From: a virus
Reading direction: 5' to 3' (one strand)
IMG/VR virus record: IMGVR_UViG_3300029993_000005
Location: 166,111-230,110 of that record
Length of the DNA stretch: 64,000 nt
The notes under the pieces are model-generated. The model saw only the letters and a list, made by a program, of their open reading frames with translations, made no database searches and was not told the DNA's origin. Shown piece after piece: positions 50,219-59,002 of the stretch; positions within the stretch are counted from its first letter, which is position 1, and each line of letters starts with the position of its first letter. The position numbers were made by a program, and so were the translations under genes.

Positions 50219-51751
50219 TTAAATTCCACGATTTCCAAAGTATCCTGGAGCATAAGCTCCCCACATTGAGGCCTGCGTAATCGTAATTCCTACGGCACCG
50301 ATTGCTCCGTGTTGAAGTTGACCAGCGTTGACCGATCCATCACCTGAAGTATTTCCCTTGATAATAAGATTGGTTTTGATCAGCTTCAATTCGTTATCTA
50401 ATCGGGTTTGAATAGCAGTTGCAGCAGCCTCTAAATATTGAGTTCTATCTACGTCTAAACTAATTGCTGCACCTTGAAAATTAAAGGATTTCTCAGCCTC
50501 CGAAAGATAAGCACTGGCTAAGGCGGCAGCTTCACTGCATAGTAACCAAAATTCACGAATACCACCCAGTGCATTTGTGAACGTGAAATTAGTAAACTGT
50601 CCATAAGCGATATTGAATGCGTCACCACCACGGCGTAGCCAGGTTAAAATAGTTGAAGCAGGGAACAACATATCAGGTGTTCCATAAAGCGTAGTCCGTG
50701 CCTTATTAATCTTGGCTTTAACGTCATTGACCGCACTCATGATCGACGGATTAACAACAAAGAAATCAGCATTTTCCTGATTGATGATTCCCGTATTAGT
50801 TGATGCCCAGTATTTCCAAATTATTTGGTAGGGAACTAGGGATACGCCTAATCCCGAGGTATCTAATACACCAGCAAAGTACCAACCATTAGCAGTTCTT
50901 TCATAGGCTTGAATCTGGGTCGGGGCCACTACTTGAGTGGGTCCAGCCCATAATTCGACTGTCACATTATCATATAGCGTGTCCAACACAATTGAAACAG
51001 TAGCTGGTACACCCTGGAGCTCGACTGATGGTTGGGTACCCAATGGAACTGTGTTCAACCCCACCACCCGAACGTTCTCGAATTGAAAAAATACGTTCTG
51101 GCCTAGGTTCCCTGCTGTGGGATCAGGTGGTGTTCCATACTCTTGACTTAGACTTAGCGTATATCTTAATTGATAGGCTTGTCCATCTAATGATGGTGGG
51201 ACTGTAACGGGCACCGTAATAATAGATTTGGCAACTACAGTATTGGCCAACCCATTTGATTGCACAGTGTAGTCGAAAGCATTACCTGCGGCATAAACAG
51301 TACCGTCTGAGGCTAGAAATTCCCAGGTAACAAAACCACCGGAAGGGTCTATTTGCGGGGGAAACGCAAATACGGATGTTCCGACGGCTGCTTTACCGGC
51401 TTCTATTTCGTCTACTAAGTCTTGGAACGCATCTGGATTTTCAGTGGTGTAAGGAATAAATTCTGCTTGTGAAACTGATGTGGCGACAGTGACGATGAAT
51501 ACACGAGCATTAGTAGTAATTGTTAACTGAAAGCCATAACTAAGTCCGTCATTGCCGCCCGTAATCGTTAATCCAATTACCGAGCTAGTGCCTGTCGTGA
51601 CTGTTGCTGACAAAGGAGTGCTAGTGACGGGACTGGCTGTACCTACAACGATGCTGGTGATTGTCTCAGCCCCAATCAACATTGAGGTTACATCAGCAAT
51701 AACGGCTATATCTGTTGTTGGTGTCTTAAAATAAACATAAGGTACGGCCAT
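50219..51751 (-). CDS. Virion structural protein (510 residues)
   Basis: MAVPYVYFKTPTTDIAVIAD..., with AAGGA upstream. The first 340 residues are a series of beta-sandwich-like domains (VTWEFLASDGTVYAAGNAFD, VSIVLDTLYDNVTVELWAGP). The last 170 are helical (NPSIMSAVNDVKAKINKAR, REFWLLCSEAAALASAYLSE). The modular beta-plus-helix layout suggests a neck, baseplate or fiber-attachment component. No specific family recognised. Confidence 0.75.
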   Translation of the reverse strand: MAVPYVYFKTPTTDIAVIADVTSMLIGAETITSIVVGTASPVTSTPLSATVTTGTSSVIGLTITGGNDGLSYGFQLTITTNARVFIVTVATSVSQAEFIPYTTENPDAFQDLVDEIEAGKAAVGTSVFAFPPQIDPSGGFVTWEFLASDGTVYAAGNAFDYTVQSNGLANTVVAKSIITVPVTVPPSLDGQAYQLRYTLSLSQEYGTPPDPTAGNLGQNVFFQFENVRVVGLNTVPLGTQPSVELQGVPATVSIVLDTLYDNVTVELWAGPTQVVAPTQIQAYERTANGWYFAGVLDTSGLGVSLVPYQIIWKYWASTNTGIINQENADFFVVNPSIMSAVNDVKAKINKARTTLYGTPDMLFPASTILTWLRRGGDAFNIAYGQFTNFTFTNALGGIREFWLLCSEAAALASAYLSEAEKSFNFQGAAISLDVDRTQYLEAAATAIQTRLDNELKLIKTNLIIKGNTSGDGSVNAGQLQHGAIGAVGITITQASMWGAYAPGYFGNRGI

Positions 51752-51754
51752 GAT

Positions 51755-52525
51755 TTATCCTTGAACGGGTGTACTTGGGAGCATTATATTATTGACGCCC
51801 ATACCTGTTCGTGTAGGGTGGTCCCCAAACAAATCAGGCTCTGAATTTAAATCCTCTGTCGTGGTACCGAACCCAGGTTCGTCAACTAGTTTGGCACTAA
51901 CTGAAGAACCGAGGTCCTTTAAGTCTTCAAAACTAAAAGAGGTTCCCAGCATCAAAAGTCGTATCAAATGTGACTTAGCTATTCTTTCTCTAGTCTTTGG
52001 TGACAATATTTCGAGACCCATCAGGTCAATAAGATATGTAGGGAACACTGAAGCTAGGTTCCTCCACAACAGGTTGGCGGCTCTAGAATGTGAGTCACCG
52101 GTCATCAGACAATTACCGGCTTCAAGAAACCATGAATAGATACTTGATACTATTTTCTGCTTCTGATGATCGGGATTAATCTCAGCATGAGGCGTGTATA
52201 GCTTGTTGCCCAGGGCACTTTTCAACTCCATGGTTTTACCATTGAACTGTGTGGCACCAATGCTATTAAAAGTCACCAACCCCACTAAAGAATCTTGAGG
52301 ATAAGCATCAAGTAAATCGTCATGGATAAAAATATAGAAACTATAATTAAAGCTAGCTACGGTCAGCCAAATATTAGGTCTATCTGTTTCGACTATCCGT
52401 AATTCACCTTTCGCCTGAACCCTTAGCCATTCTTTGATAACAGCATCATGATCGTAATTAGGGCCTTCAAATGTACGGAGGGCCAGCAGTCTTGATGCTG
52501 CATAAACTTTAGTTAAGCCTTCCAT
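51755..52525 (-). CDS. AAxRL-tagged unknown protein
   Basis: 256 residues, MEGLTKVYAASRLLALRTFEG (motif AASRL near residue 9). An alpha/beta domain (IWLTVASFNYSFYIFIHDDL) is followed by a helical part (SSIYSWFLEAGNCLMTGDSH) and an acidic, Gly/Pro-rich tail. No family recognised. Grouped with the presumed capsid cargo. Confidence 0.75.
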   Translation of the reverse strand: MEGLTKVYAASRLLALRTFEGPNYDHDAVIKEWLRVQAKGELRIVETDRPNIWLTVASFNYSFYIFIHDDLLDAYPQDSLVGLVTFNSIGATQFNGKTMELKSALGNKLYTPHAEINPDHQKQKIVSSIYSWFLEAGNCLMTGDSHSRAANLLWRNLASVFPTYLIDLMGLEILSPKTRERIAKSHLIRLLMLGTSFSFEDLKDLGSSVSAKLVDEPGFGTTTEDLNSEPDLFGDHPTRTGMGVNNIMLPSTPVQG

Positions 52526-52545
52526 AGCTCGCCTTATTAGATTAA

Positions 52546-53829
52546 TTAGAACTGCAATAGTTTAGCTATCTGGAGGCCCGTGAATCCAAATTTGGAACCC
52601 AAAACCTCAGCGTCATGAGGAATGACCGCCGATTTAATACCCGAGGTTAGAGGTTCAAACGATATGAATTTCGCACCAATCTTCACTCTAAGTTTTACGA
52701 CCGGACTATTGGCAAACAAACGTTTGACCTCAAGATAAAGCGGATACTTAATTTCGTCTATCTGTTCGACAGTAGTATTCGCTTTGAGTCTAAAAGATAT
52801 ACATTTAGCATCAACGTCAACTTTCTTTATATAATCACAGTAGTTAAACATAGAAGCACTGAACTTGGAAGGATCATTCTTCATTCTGGTAGACAGTGGA
52901 ATAGCAGCTAGGCTAGTACTGAAGTTCTCTTGTTCCAAAAGTTTGTCTATCACCACTAAGGCTTCGTTCAATGAACTAACCTCGGAACCGCCATCAACTA
53001 GTAACAGATTGGGTAAGTCAAATTCATGATTAACCTGAATTTGAATTCCTTGGTTCACAGTCCATTGAAGGCTGATGTAGAGATGGGGCGTTACCTGTAG
53101 GTCATCATTCTTTACGTTCTTTAGCAAGATGTAATCCGTAAAGATTAGGGCTCCGTCTTTGACACTGACGTACAAAAACTGTTCCTTGTGCTCGAATATA
53201 ACGTGCTCTTGAAGCTCTTGGACTAATGTCGATACGTAGCTCTGAAACACTTTAGGTACGTAGTGTGAGGCCACGCTGCTCAAGAATTCTAAAACGTTTT
53301 TTAACTGAAAGCCAATCTTGTCCTTCAGTGCTTTTAACAGTCCGTAGGCCTTCGTGTAAGGCTCGCCCCGCTTATCCGTGAACTGTATAGCCAACTGCGT
53401 TTCTAGGGCCTCTAAAGCCCTGTATTTCTCGTACAAGTCTTCTGACAATACATATTGCGTATTCAGCTGTTCAATTTTGGGAACCAAGGTCTTCAAGGAC
53501 TCATGATCAGGATCAGTTTGAGTCTCGCCGTCTAGACTCAAGCCGCTGGCCTTAACTAGGCAGGGATGAGTGTGGATTTGTGCCTGATTTAATTTTGCTA
53601 GTTGTTGCTGCTGGACTCCACTTAGCTGACTTAATTCTTTAACCGTGCTTCCCGTCTGGTCAAGAAATCGAGCAACATCGTCAATATATCGGAACTTAGG
53701 TAGCTCCAAGGCACAAATACGAGCAGCTGCCTTGACTTGAGTTCTTGGTTTATTTTTTGACGTTTTAACGTTACCTGTTTTATCTTTAGTCGTGCTTGCT
53801 TTCAATCTCTGGGCTGCATTGGTAGCCAT
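52546..53829 (-). CDS. AAxRL-tagged protein with two motif copies (427 residues)
   Basis: Preferred start at 53829 (MATNAAQRLKASTTKD), because AAGG is correctly spaced from this ATG. A second copy follows soon after (VKAAARICALELPKF), so residues between them form a basic 30-residue spacer. The remainder is a larger helical and alpha/beta protein (VLEFLSSVASHYVPKVFQSY, PHLYISLQWTVNQGIQIQV). No enzyme motif recognised. Two closely spaced motif copies hint at stepwise trimming. Confidence 0.75.
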   Translation of the reverse strand: MATNAAQRLKASTTKDKTGNVKTSKNKPRTQVKAAARICALELPKFRYIDDVARFLDQTGSTVKELSQLSGVQQQQLAKLNQAQIHTHPCLVKASGLSLDGETQTDPDHESLKTLVPKIEQLNTQYVLSEDLYEKYRALEALETQLAIQFTDKRGEPYTKAYGLLKALKDKIGFQLKNVLEFLSSVASHYVPKVFQSYVSTLVQELQEHVIFEHKEQFLYVSVKDGALIFTDYILLKNVKNDDLQVTPHLYISLQWTVNQGIQIQVNHEFDLPNLLLVDGGSEVSSLNEALVVIDKLLEQENFSTSLAAIPLSTRMKNDPSKFSASMFNYCDYIKKVDVDAKCISFRLKANTTVEQIDEIKYPLYLEVKRLFANSPVVKLRVKIGAKFISFEPLTSGIKSAVIPHDAEVLGSKFGFTGLQIAKLLQF

Positions 53830-53876
53830 GATCATCCTTAAGCTAATGTGCTGGGCTGTGCTTGTCTGATGTTAAA

Positions 53877-55112
53877 TTACGTGCGACGGGGGCCTGTCAC
53901 GTTATCTCTGGTCATTGACGTAGTTCGGTCCTTGGTCGCAACTCTTCCTCTGTGGGGCAAGATACGAAATAATTCTTGAGGCTGAATTACACGGACTTGA
54001 ACCTCCCAACCCAAAACATTCTGCAATCTGGAACGCCAAGGATTGACGTTTTGGACCACTAGAACTTTACCTAGCTGTGATTCAACGATCACGTCCATGC
54101 TCGATATATTGGGTAGGTTAGGACTCAGTATAATTTGGAACGGTTCCATCTGTTCCAGCAGTGCAGTATTAGAGCTAGTCGGACGTTTTGGGAACTCGAA
54201 ATACACGCTCTCTGTCGTCAAGTTGAATTGAAGTTCTAGATGGGTGAACCGTCCGTTAAACGTAGCAGTAACTAGATGTGGCTTTCCATCGCAATAAGAC
54301 AGTAAGGTCGTGATGCCAGTCAGCGGATTTCCGTCAATAGAGAATTTAGCGGGGACCGGAATTGCTGAGTCCCAGACTCGGAACACGTCAACCCCAATAG
54401 CCCCTCTGGGCAGCGTAACTAAGACATTGAAACCGGTCTCTGTTGAGGCCGTCCACGGTTTATCCTCCAGATTAATTTCACCAGTTAATGGGAGCTGGAC
54501 ATCAGGCACAGTAAACACCTGACGATGCGCGTGGTAGGGTGCAAATCCGCCAATGAAGCCGGATCCAAAACAGATGGGGCACGCTACATCGGAAAAGCCC
54601 ATAGTTGAGGCATCAAAGTCGCCTACCATGTCGTCAAGCGATAAGGGAGAAACTGGACCGTTGTCCCCAAATGAATCTTCGTCTGTGATATCAGCTAGGG
54701 GGAAATCCTCGCCCAGGGTCACAACATCGAACACACCCTGATTTTTGTTCTGCGGAGCATTAGGACTGGATTCTCCGTTATAACCTGTTACCCTTTGCTG
54801 ATTGAAGTTATAGGGCGTCACATTGAACGATAACGGAGTTTGGCCCGTGATCAGACTATTGATTGTGCCGGTGCTGGCCTTACCCTGTTCATCTAGGATT
54901 CCACCTAATTGTTTAGCACTAGCTTGGCAATTGCATTTACGACCGGACGTCAATCTGTTGAAGTGCACACAAGTTATGCCCTGCGGACGAAAAGCATCGT
55001 AGTATCTGCGCTGTTGCATAGGTATGATGTGTTCAACCATACGTTCAGCAACATCAGCAGCCCTAGCGTTGGCCGGAAGTAGCCTGTTGTTATTTGATTC
55101 ACGAATTGGCAA
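53877..55112 (-). CDS. Virion-type protein with two Cys clusters
   Basis: 411 residues starting at a TTG with a near-ideal GAGGTGAT six bases upstream (MPIRESNNNRLLPANARA). Cys clusters are CVHFNRLTSGRKCNC near residue 48 and CPICFGSGFIGG near residue 180, the latter resembling a DnaJ-type C-x-x-C-x-G-x-G half-site. The C-terminal 200 residues are beta-rich (VYFEFPKRPTSSN, PFQIILSPNLPNISSMDVIV). Likely a baseplate or neck structural protein; the family is not recognised. Confidence 0.72.
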   Translation of the reverse strand: MPIRESNNNRLLPANARAADVAERMVEHIIPMQQRRYYDAFRPQGITCVHFNRLTSGRKCNCQASAKQLGGILDEQGKASTGTINSLITGQTPLSFNVTPYNFNQQRVTGYNGESSPNAPQNKNQGVFDVVTLGEDFPLADITDEDSFGDNGPVSPLSLDDMVGDFDASTMGFSDVACPICFGSGFIGGFAPYHAHRQVFTVPDVQLPLTGEINLEDKPWTASTETGFNVLVTLPRGAIGVDVFRVWDSAIPVPAKFSIDGNPLTGITTLLSYCDGKPHLVTATFNGRFTHLELQFNLTTESVYFEFPKRPTSSNTALLEQMEPFQIILSPNLPNISSMDVIVESQLGKVLVVQNVNPWRSRLQNVLGWEVQVRVIQPQELFRILPHRGRVATKDRTTSMTRDNVTGPRRT

Positions 55113-55193
55113 TTTATCACCTCACTCAAACTTTAGTTGGTGTGGGATTTGGCTCTCACTCCCAGTTACTATTAAATTTGAGGGTTTAATAAT

Positions 55194-55227
55194 AAAGGCG
55201 CAAACCCGATGAAGAATTTGCGCCTTT
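55194..55227. terminator. Bidirectional terminator at the end of the accessory block
   Basis: AAAGGCGCAAA, 12-base loop, TTTGCGCCTTT; a perfect 11-bp stem downstream of the 55257-55517 gene. On the minus strand it continues TTTATTATTAAA. Confidence 0.85.
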
Positions 55228-55256
55228 TATGCTAAAACTTTAATTGAAAACTGAGC

Positions 55257-55517
55257 TTAGTATGATGCACGACTGGCAATTGTTTTACCTTGCGCATTCA
55301 ATACGTAGGCATTTCCTTGCAGCCAGTATTCCTTACCTGTGTCATCACCATACTTTTTGATAACAGCAAAGACAGGGCTTGAATTATTATCGTCACCTAT
55401 ACGCGGACGTCTCTCGAAAGAAAGCTCCTCATCGTCATTAATTTGAATCAACATAAAATCGTGTGCGGCATCTGAGTCAGCCATAGCCGCACCTGTCATA
55501 AGTTTCAATGTAAGCAT
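55257..55517 (-). CDS. Small unknown protein (86 residues)
   Basis: MLTLKLMTGAAMADSDAAHD..., with AGGA upstream. A small alpha/beta domain (DFMLIQINDDEELSFERR, SPVFAVIKKYGDDTGKEYW). No family recognised. Last gene before a terminator. Confidence 0.7.
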   Translation of the reverse strand: MLTLKLMTGAAMADSDAAHDFMLIQINDDEELSFERRPRIGDDNNSSPVFAVIKKYGDDTGKEYWLQGNAYVLNAQGKTIASRASY

Positions 55518-55599
55518 TATTGTCTATTCCTAGTAATTAGGCATCTCTGCCAAGGTTAAAGACTGGTCCCTAGCTCAGAATCGACCTAAGGGTCCAGGT

Positions 55600-55623
55600 T
55601 TTTGTGTCAACCTAGACACAAAA
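55600..55623. repeat. 9-bp hairpin near the end of the 55627 gene
   Basis: TTTTGTGTC and GACACAAAA separated by 6 bases; a perfect stem just downstream of the 55627-55977 gene. No U-run after the stem; perhaps a weak terminator or processing site. Confidence 0.5.
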
Positions 55624-55626
55624 TGG

Positions 55627-55977
55627 TTACTGCAAATTCTGAACTTTCGGAACAGCCATATCCAGTATTTGGACTGCTAGGTCAGTCAGTTCTTTATTCG
55701 ACTTGCATAGATGGTGCTCGCTATGGAACACACCATTTATTTTCCGGTCAACATACAGCTCTTGGTTGACCGTTACCTTGAAAATGAAGGATCGTTTGGG
55801 ATTAACAATAGTTAGGCTACGTCCAGCGTAAATACGTTCCCAACCTTTAGGTAGCTCGTAGACCCCAACACTTTCTTTGATAGCTAGCCATGCGTCATTG
55901 GTTGTGAACACACGATTCTTGTGGAACACATGATCGGTATTGCCCTGGGGATTTGGATTGGAATTCATGTTTTTCAT
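55627..55977 (-). CDS. Unknown 116-residue protein
   Basis: MKNMNSNPNPQGNTDHVFHK..., starting directly after the deaminase stop. An alpha/beta domain with a beta hairpin (ERIYAGRSLTIVNPKRSFIF) and a C-terminal helix. No family recognised. Co-transcribed with the deaminase. Confidence 0.68.
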   Translation of the reverse strand: MKNMNSNPNPQGNTDHVFHKNRVFTTNDAWLAIKESVGVYELPKGWERIYAGRSLTIVNPKRSFIFKVTVNQELYVDRKINGVFHSEHHLCKSNKELTDLAVQILDMAVPKVQNLQ

Positions 55978-56439
55978 TTAGTACATCAAAAGGCTAGTTC
56001 TAATACCACGTTTGTTGAGCAACGCCAAACCTTTGTTGTCTCTATAGTAATCGGCAAAGACAACCTCGGCAATACCTGTTCTTTGAATTAGTTTCGCGCA
56101 CTCAATACAGGGTGCGTGCGTACAATAAAGCGTGGCACCAACAGCGCTTACCGTAGATGCTGCTAACTTTGCACAAGCATTCATTTCAGCGTGACTGACC
56201 TCATCGTTGGTCTTCAAACCGAAATGCATTACATAGCTGTTACCTACATCGGATCCTGACAGTACCGAATGTTCACATGTATTGTCGTAACCCTGGGGCA
56301 TGCCGTTCCAACCATAGGACACCACAGAGTCATCCTTCACAATTACGCAGCCTACTTGAAGTCGTTGAGCATGACTTCGTTCGGCTGCACGTTTAGCAAA
56401 GTCCATGTACATTTTGTCATCGTCTAGAGGCTGAGTCAT
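55978..56439 (-). CDS. Deoxycytidylate (dCMP) deaminase-like protein
   Basis: 153 residues of the zinc-dependent cytidine/dCMP deaminase family. Zinc ligands and catalytic Glu are in VSHAEMN (His83, Glu85) and APCIECAK (Cys111, Cys114), with the family's GWNGMPQGYDN segment (43-53). It converts dCMP to dUMP, feeding dTMP synthesis during phage replication; close relatives act on dCMP rather than cytidine. No Shine-Dalgarno is evident before the ATG. A TAGTAAATA element lies 27-37 bases upstream. Confidence 0.9.
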   Translation of the reverse strand: MTQPLDDDKMYMDFAKRAAERSHAQRLQVGCVIVKDDSVVSYGWNGMPQGYDNTCEHSVLSGSDVGNSYVMHFGLKTNDEVSHAEMNACAKLAASTVSAVGATLYCTHAPCIECAKLIQRTGIAEVVFADYYRDNKGLALLNKRGIRTSLLMY

Positions 56440-56465
56440 TATTGTATTTAGTTGTTGTATGAACC

Positions 56466-56476
56466 CTATTTACTAG
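56466..56476 (-). promoter_or_regulatory. TAGTAAATA element upstream of the deaminase
   Basis: On the minus strand CTAGTAAATAG, overlapping the stop of the NUDIX gene and followed by GGTTCATACAAC and the deaminase ATG at 56439. Confidence 0.5.
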
Positions 56477-57048
56477 CGGATCGAAAGTTCGGAGTTAACC
56501 AATCTGGATGCTGCATTGACTTTGACACCCGTGCTTAAATTCTGTGCTCTACGTTTCAAGGCTTGCTCCAACACGAATTGCACATGTGGATCATCCAGTA
56601 CCGCTTTAAGTCCTGGATGCATTGGCTGAGGCCATTGATTGAAAGCTGTCCAAATAGCAGCCGTCGATTCTGACCTGAATTCTGATTCTGGGTTGACTAC
56701 GAACTGCTTGGGGACAGTAACAAAATAAGTGTGGTACTCAAAGCCTTTTCCATTTCTGGATACCTTGAGCGGCATTACAGACCACTCACCGTTATAGCCG
56801 GTCTCTTCTCTGAGTTCCCGGCGTAGGGCATTGACCAAGTCTTCTGCGCCGTCAACGGAGCCACCCCACGTTCCGTAGCAATTCGGTGTATCAGAATGAG
56901 GACCACGTAGCTGGAAACTAAAGTTACCGGTGTCTAGGGCCAGTACTAAGGCTCCGACTGCTTGGTGATATCCTCTGATGCCGGGTCCCCAATTCTCTTT
57001 ATCCTTAGACGCCTCTATAGCAATAAGTCGTGACGCTGCTTTTATCAT
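56473..57048 (-). CDS. NUDIX hydrolase with AAxRL motifs at both ends
   Basis: 191 residues from the ATG at 57048, one base after the upstream stop (the frame is open far upstream to 57135). A complete Nudix box spans residues 63-85 (Gly63, Glu69, Arg77, Glu78, Glu81, Glu82, Gly84), so it should hydrolyse a nucleoside diphosphate linked to another group; the substrate is unknown. The protein starts MIKAASRLIAIEAS and ends VKVNAASRLVNSELSIR, with a motif copy at each terminus. The DNA of the two copies uses different codons. Tagging at both ends is unique in the window and suggests a packaged enzyme. Confidence 0.9.
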   Translation of the reverse strand: MIKAASRLIAIEASKDKENWGPGIRGYHQAVGALVLALDTGNFSFQLRGPHSDTPNCYGTWGGSVDGAEDLVNALRRELREETGYNGEWSVMPLKVSRNGKGFEYHTYFVTVPKQFVVNPESEFRSESTAAIWTAFNQWPQPMHPGLKAVLDDPHVQFVLEQALKRRAQNLSTGVKVNAASRLVNSELSIR

Positions 57049-57049
57049 T

Positions 57050-58498
57050 TTATAGTCCACTGTCAGTTCGAAAATTAGAAAAGGCCCACACATCTGAGTC
57101 GTCGTGCTCGTCGTCATACAGTTCACGATTTGCATGGGCTAGGGGCGTCCAATCGCTGTAGACCGCAGCAATAGGCCCAAGGAAGGGCGAAGCGATGTTT
57201 AACACGAATTCAAATGGTAGGTCCTCTGGTTCGCAATAACCTTGATTAGGATTGTCCAGCATCCAAACAATAGCACCTAACATTGAACCCACTACCTGCA
57301 ATGTTGTTGCGTTTTGCCCTTCTACCAGTTCCCGTGATTCTTCGATAGAAAGTTGCGATCCGTACCACAGGGCATTCCGTTCATGACCTAGAAGCAAGAC
57401 CCCTAGTTCATCGATTCCGCTCTGAATACTATTTTTAGCAATTCGGGTCTTTCTGTGCATCCACAATTCTTGTCCCTTCATTTCATGGACAGACGCAATT
57501 GCAGCATCACACGGTTGATACGCATAGTAACAGGTCGGTCGATAATTCTCTGTACTAAAGTATTCGCTGATAGTGATGGCTTCCGAGTGCTGAATCAAAT
57601 AGCCGTTGAATGTACCGCCCAAAGGTACCCACGACTTAACCGTGGTCTCCACACCCGGTTGCTCTAGATAGAGCACAGAGCCACCAGCGAGTTCTTTACC
57701 GTCAGCAGGAATCTCTTTTTCGTGCGTGCCCCACCCCATTTCTGCTGGTGCTCGACCCTCAGCCCAGAACCCTTCACAGCTCCAGGTGTTGACGAATTCA
57801 TTAACACGCTTGGGTTCTTTCAGAATTTGTGTATCGCGCTCAGCCGTTTGAATTATTTTCACATTCAGGGCTTCAGCTAGCATTCCCCATTGCTCTTGGG
57901 ACTCAGGGGTCCCTGTTTTCAGACCTGTATCTTTTGCGAGTTTGAGCAACGCCGCTTTAACAAAATGCGAAACTAGACCTGGATTAGCTCCATGCGTCAC
58001 CACACAGGTAGAGGCCCCAGGATAGGCCGAGGCCATTCTTCGCATTTCTTGATGCGTTGTGTAGAGCGTGCGTTCACCCAGTTCCGGAATGATTTCGTCG
58101 GGTTCAGTAGCCCAACGTTCGATAGACGTGTCAATGTAGAGCACATTATTTTGTAGGCACCACTCAACGATTTCTAGTCCGTCTATGTTCAAGCTTACGT
58201 TAATCAGTAAGTCACCGGGACTCAATAATTCATTTAGTGTTGGCACCAAATTAGATTTGACGATTTCACGATGAACGTAAGTTACACCCAAATCTTCGTA
58301 TTTAGCAAATTCAGGGCGTACCTCTTTATCCAGAACGACTACCGCGCTAGGACTTACATCGAGGTGACGTAGAATTACGGGGAGAATCGATTGACCAACA
58401 CCACCGAAGCCTAGGACCAGGATATGTCCTCTGTGAGTTGCTAGTTTTTCGTGTTGATCCTCCAGCAGTCGTTGTGCAGCGTGTATTTGAACCTTCAT
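57050..58498 (-). CDS. Homospermidine synthase-like enzyme with AAxRL tag
   Basis: 482 residues from the ATG at 58498, which has AAAGGA upstream (frame open to 58537). After the tag MKVQIHAAQRLLEDQHEK comes an NAD-binding Rossmann motif VLGFGGVGQSILPV (about 28-41), then the family's DTSIERW, VVTHGANPGLVSHF and YAYQPCDAAIASVHE segments. The full sequence follows bacterial homospermidine synthase, which makes homospermidine from putrescine and/or spermidine with NAD. The polyamine could neutralise packaged DNA or modify the host. A metabolic enzyme carrying the motif is strong reason to suspect packaging. Confidence 0.85.
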   Translation of the reverse strand: MKVQIHAAQRLLEDQHEKLATHRGHILVLGFGGVGQSILPVILRHLDVSPSAVVVLDKEVRPEFAKYEDLGVTYVHREIVKSNLVPTLNELLSPGDLLINVSLNIDGLEIVEWCLQNNVLYIDTSIERWATEPDEIIPELGERTLYTTHQEMRRMASAYPGASTCVVTHGANPGLVSHFVKAALLKLAKDTGLKTGTPESQEQWGMLAEALNVKIIQTAERDTQILKEPKRVNEFVNTWSCEGFWAEGRAPAEMGWGTHEKEIPADGKELAGGSVLYLEQPGVETTVKSWVPLGGTFNGYLIQHSEAITISEYFSTENYRPTCYYAYQPCDAAIASVHEMKGQELWMHRKTRIAKNSIQSGIDELGVLLLGHERNALWYGSQLSIEESRELVEGQNATTLQVVGSMLGAIVWMLDNPNQGYCEPEDLPFEFVLNIASPFLGPIAAVYSDWTPLAHANRELYDDEHDDSDVWAFSNFRTDSGL

Positions 58499-58529
58499 AT
58501 CAATCCTTTTAAGCACTTTCACTTTCAGC

Positions 58530-58967
58530 TCACGCAACGCTGATAATTTTTGTTTTATTTCCTATGTCCTCTAATTCTACTTCGTGCTCACCTTTACTGA
58601 AATGATTGACCTCGGCGGACCTAGCCTTTGCCCAGTCGTTTGCATAAAGCTTGGCCTCAACGTCTTTTAACGGCGCGTCAACGATCACGAAGTCCTCGTT
58701 GTCCGGACGTTCATACGCATACTGCAGTGTATTTACCCAACCCTCGAAAGCATCTGCTTCCATCTTGGAGACCGCGACTAGGCGTAAGGCTGCTTCAACT
58801 TTAGTGCTACCTGTCATTTTGTGATAAATATAATTAGTCAAAGCATAGGGCTCTTTCTTGCCGCTGCTTTTCTTGGCCTTATCCTCAGCGTCCTTCCATT
58901 TATGTTCAAGACTTTTCTTGCTACCTTTGCCTTGTTTTACGTCATGTTTAATTATGTTATTGGGCAT
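58530..58967 (-). CDS. AAxRL-containing unknown protein (motif internal)
   Basis: 145 residues from MPNNIIKHDVKQGKGS at 58967, with GGAG nine bases upstream. The N-terminal 50 residues are a Lys-rich helical segment ending YALTNYIYHKMTG, a pattern seen in other phage head-associated proteins. The motif AALRLVAVS follows at residues 59-67. The C-terminal domain is alpha/beta (EDFVIVDAPLKDVEAKLYA). This internal motif may separate a removable pro-region from the cargo domain. Confidence 0.75.
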   Translation of the reverse strand: MPNNIIKHDVKQGKGSKKSLEHKWKDAEDKAKKSSGKKEPYALTNYIYHKMTGSTKVEAALRLVAVSKMEADAFEGWVNTLQYAYERPDNEDFVIVDAPLKDVEAKLYANDWAKARSAEVNHFSKGEHEVELEDIGNKTKIISVA

Positions 58968-59002
58968 TGTTGAGACTCCAATCAACTTAGTAAAATCGCT
59001 GA

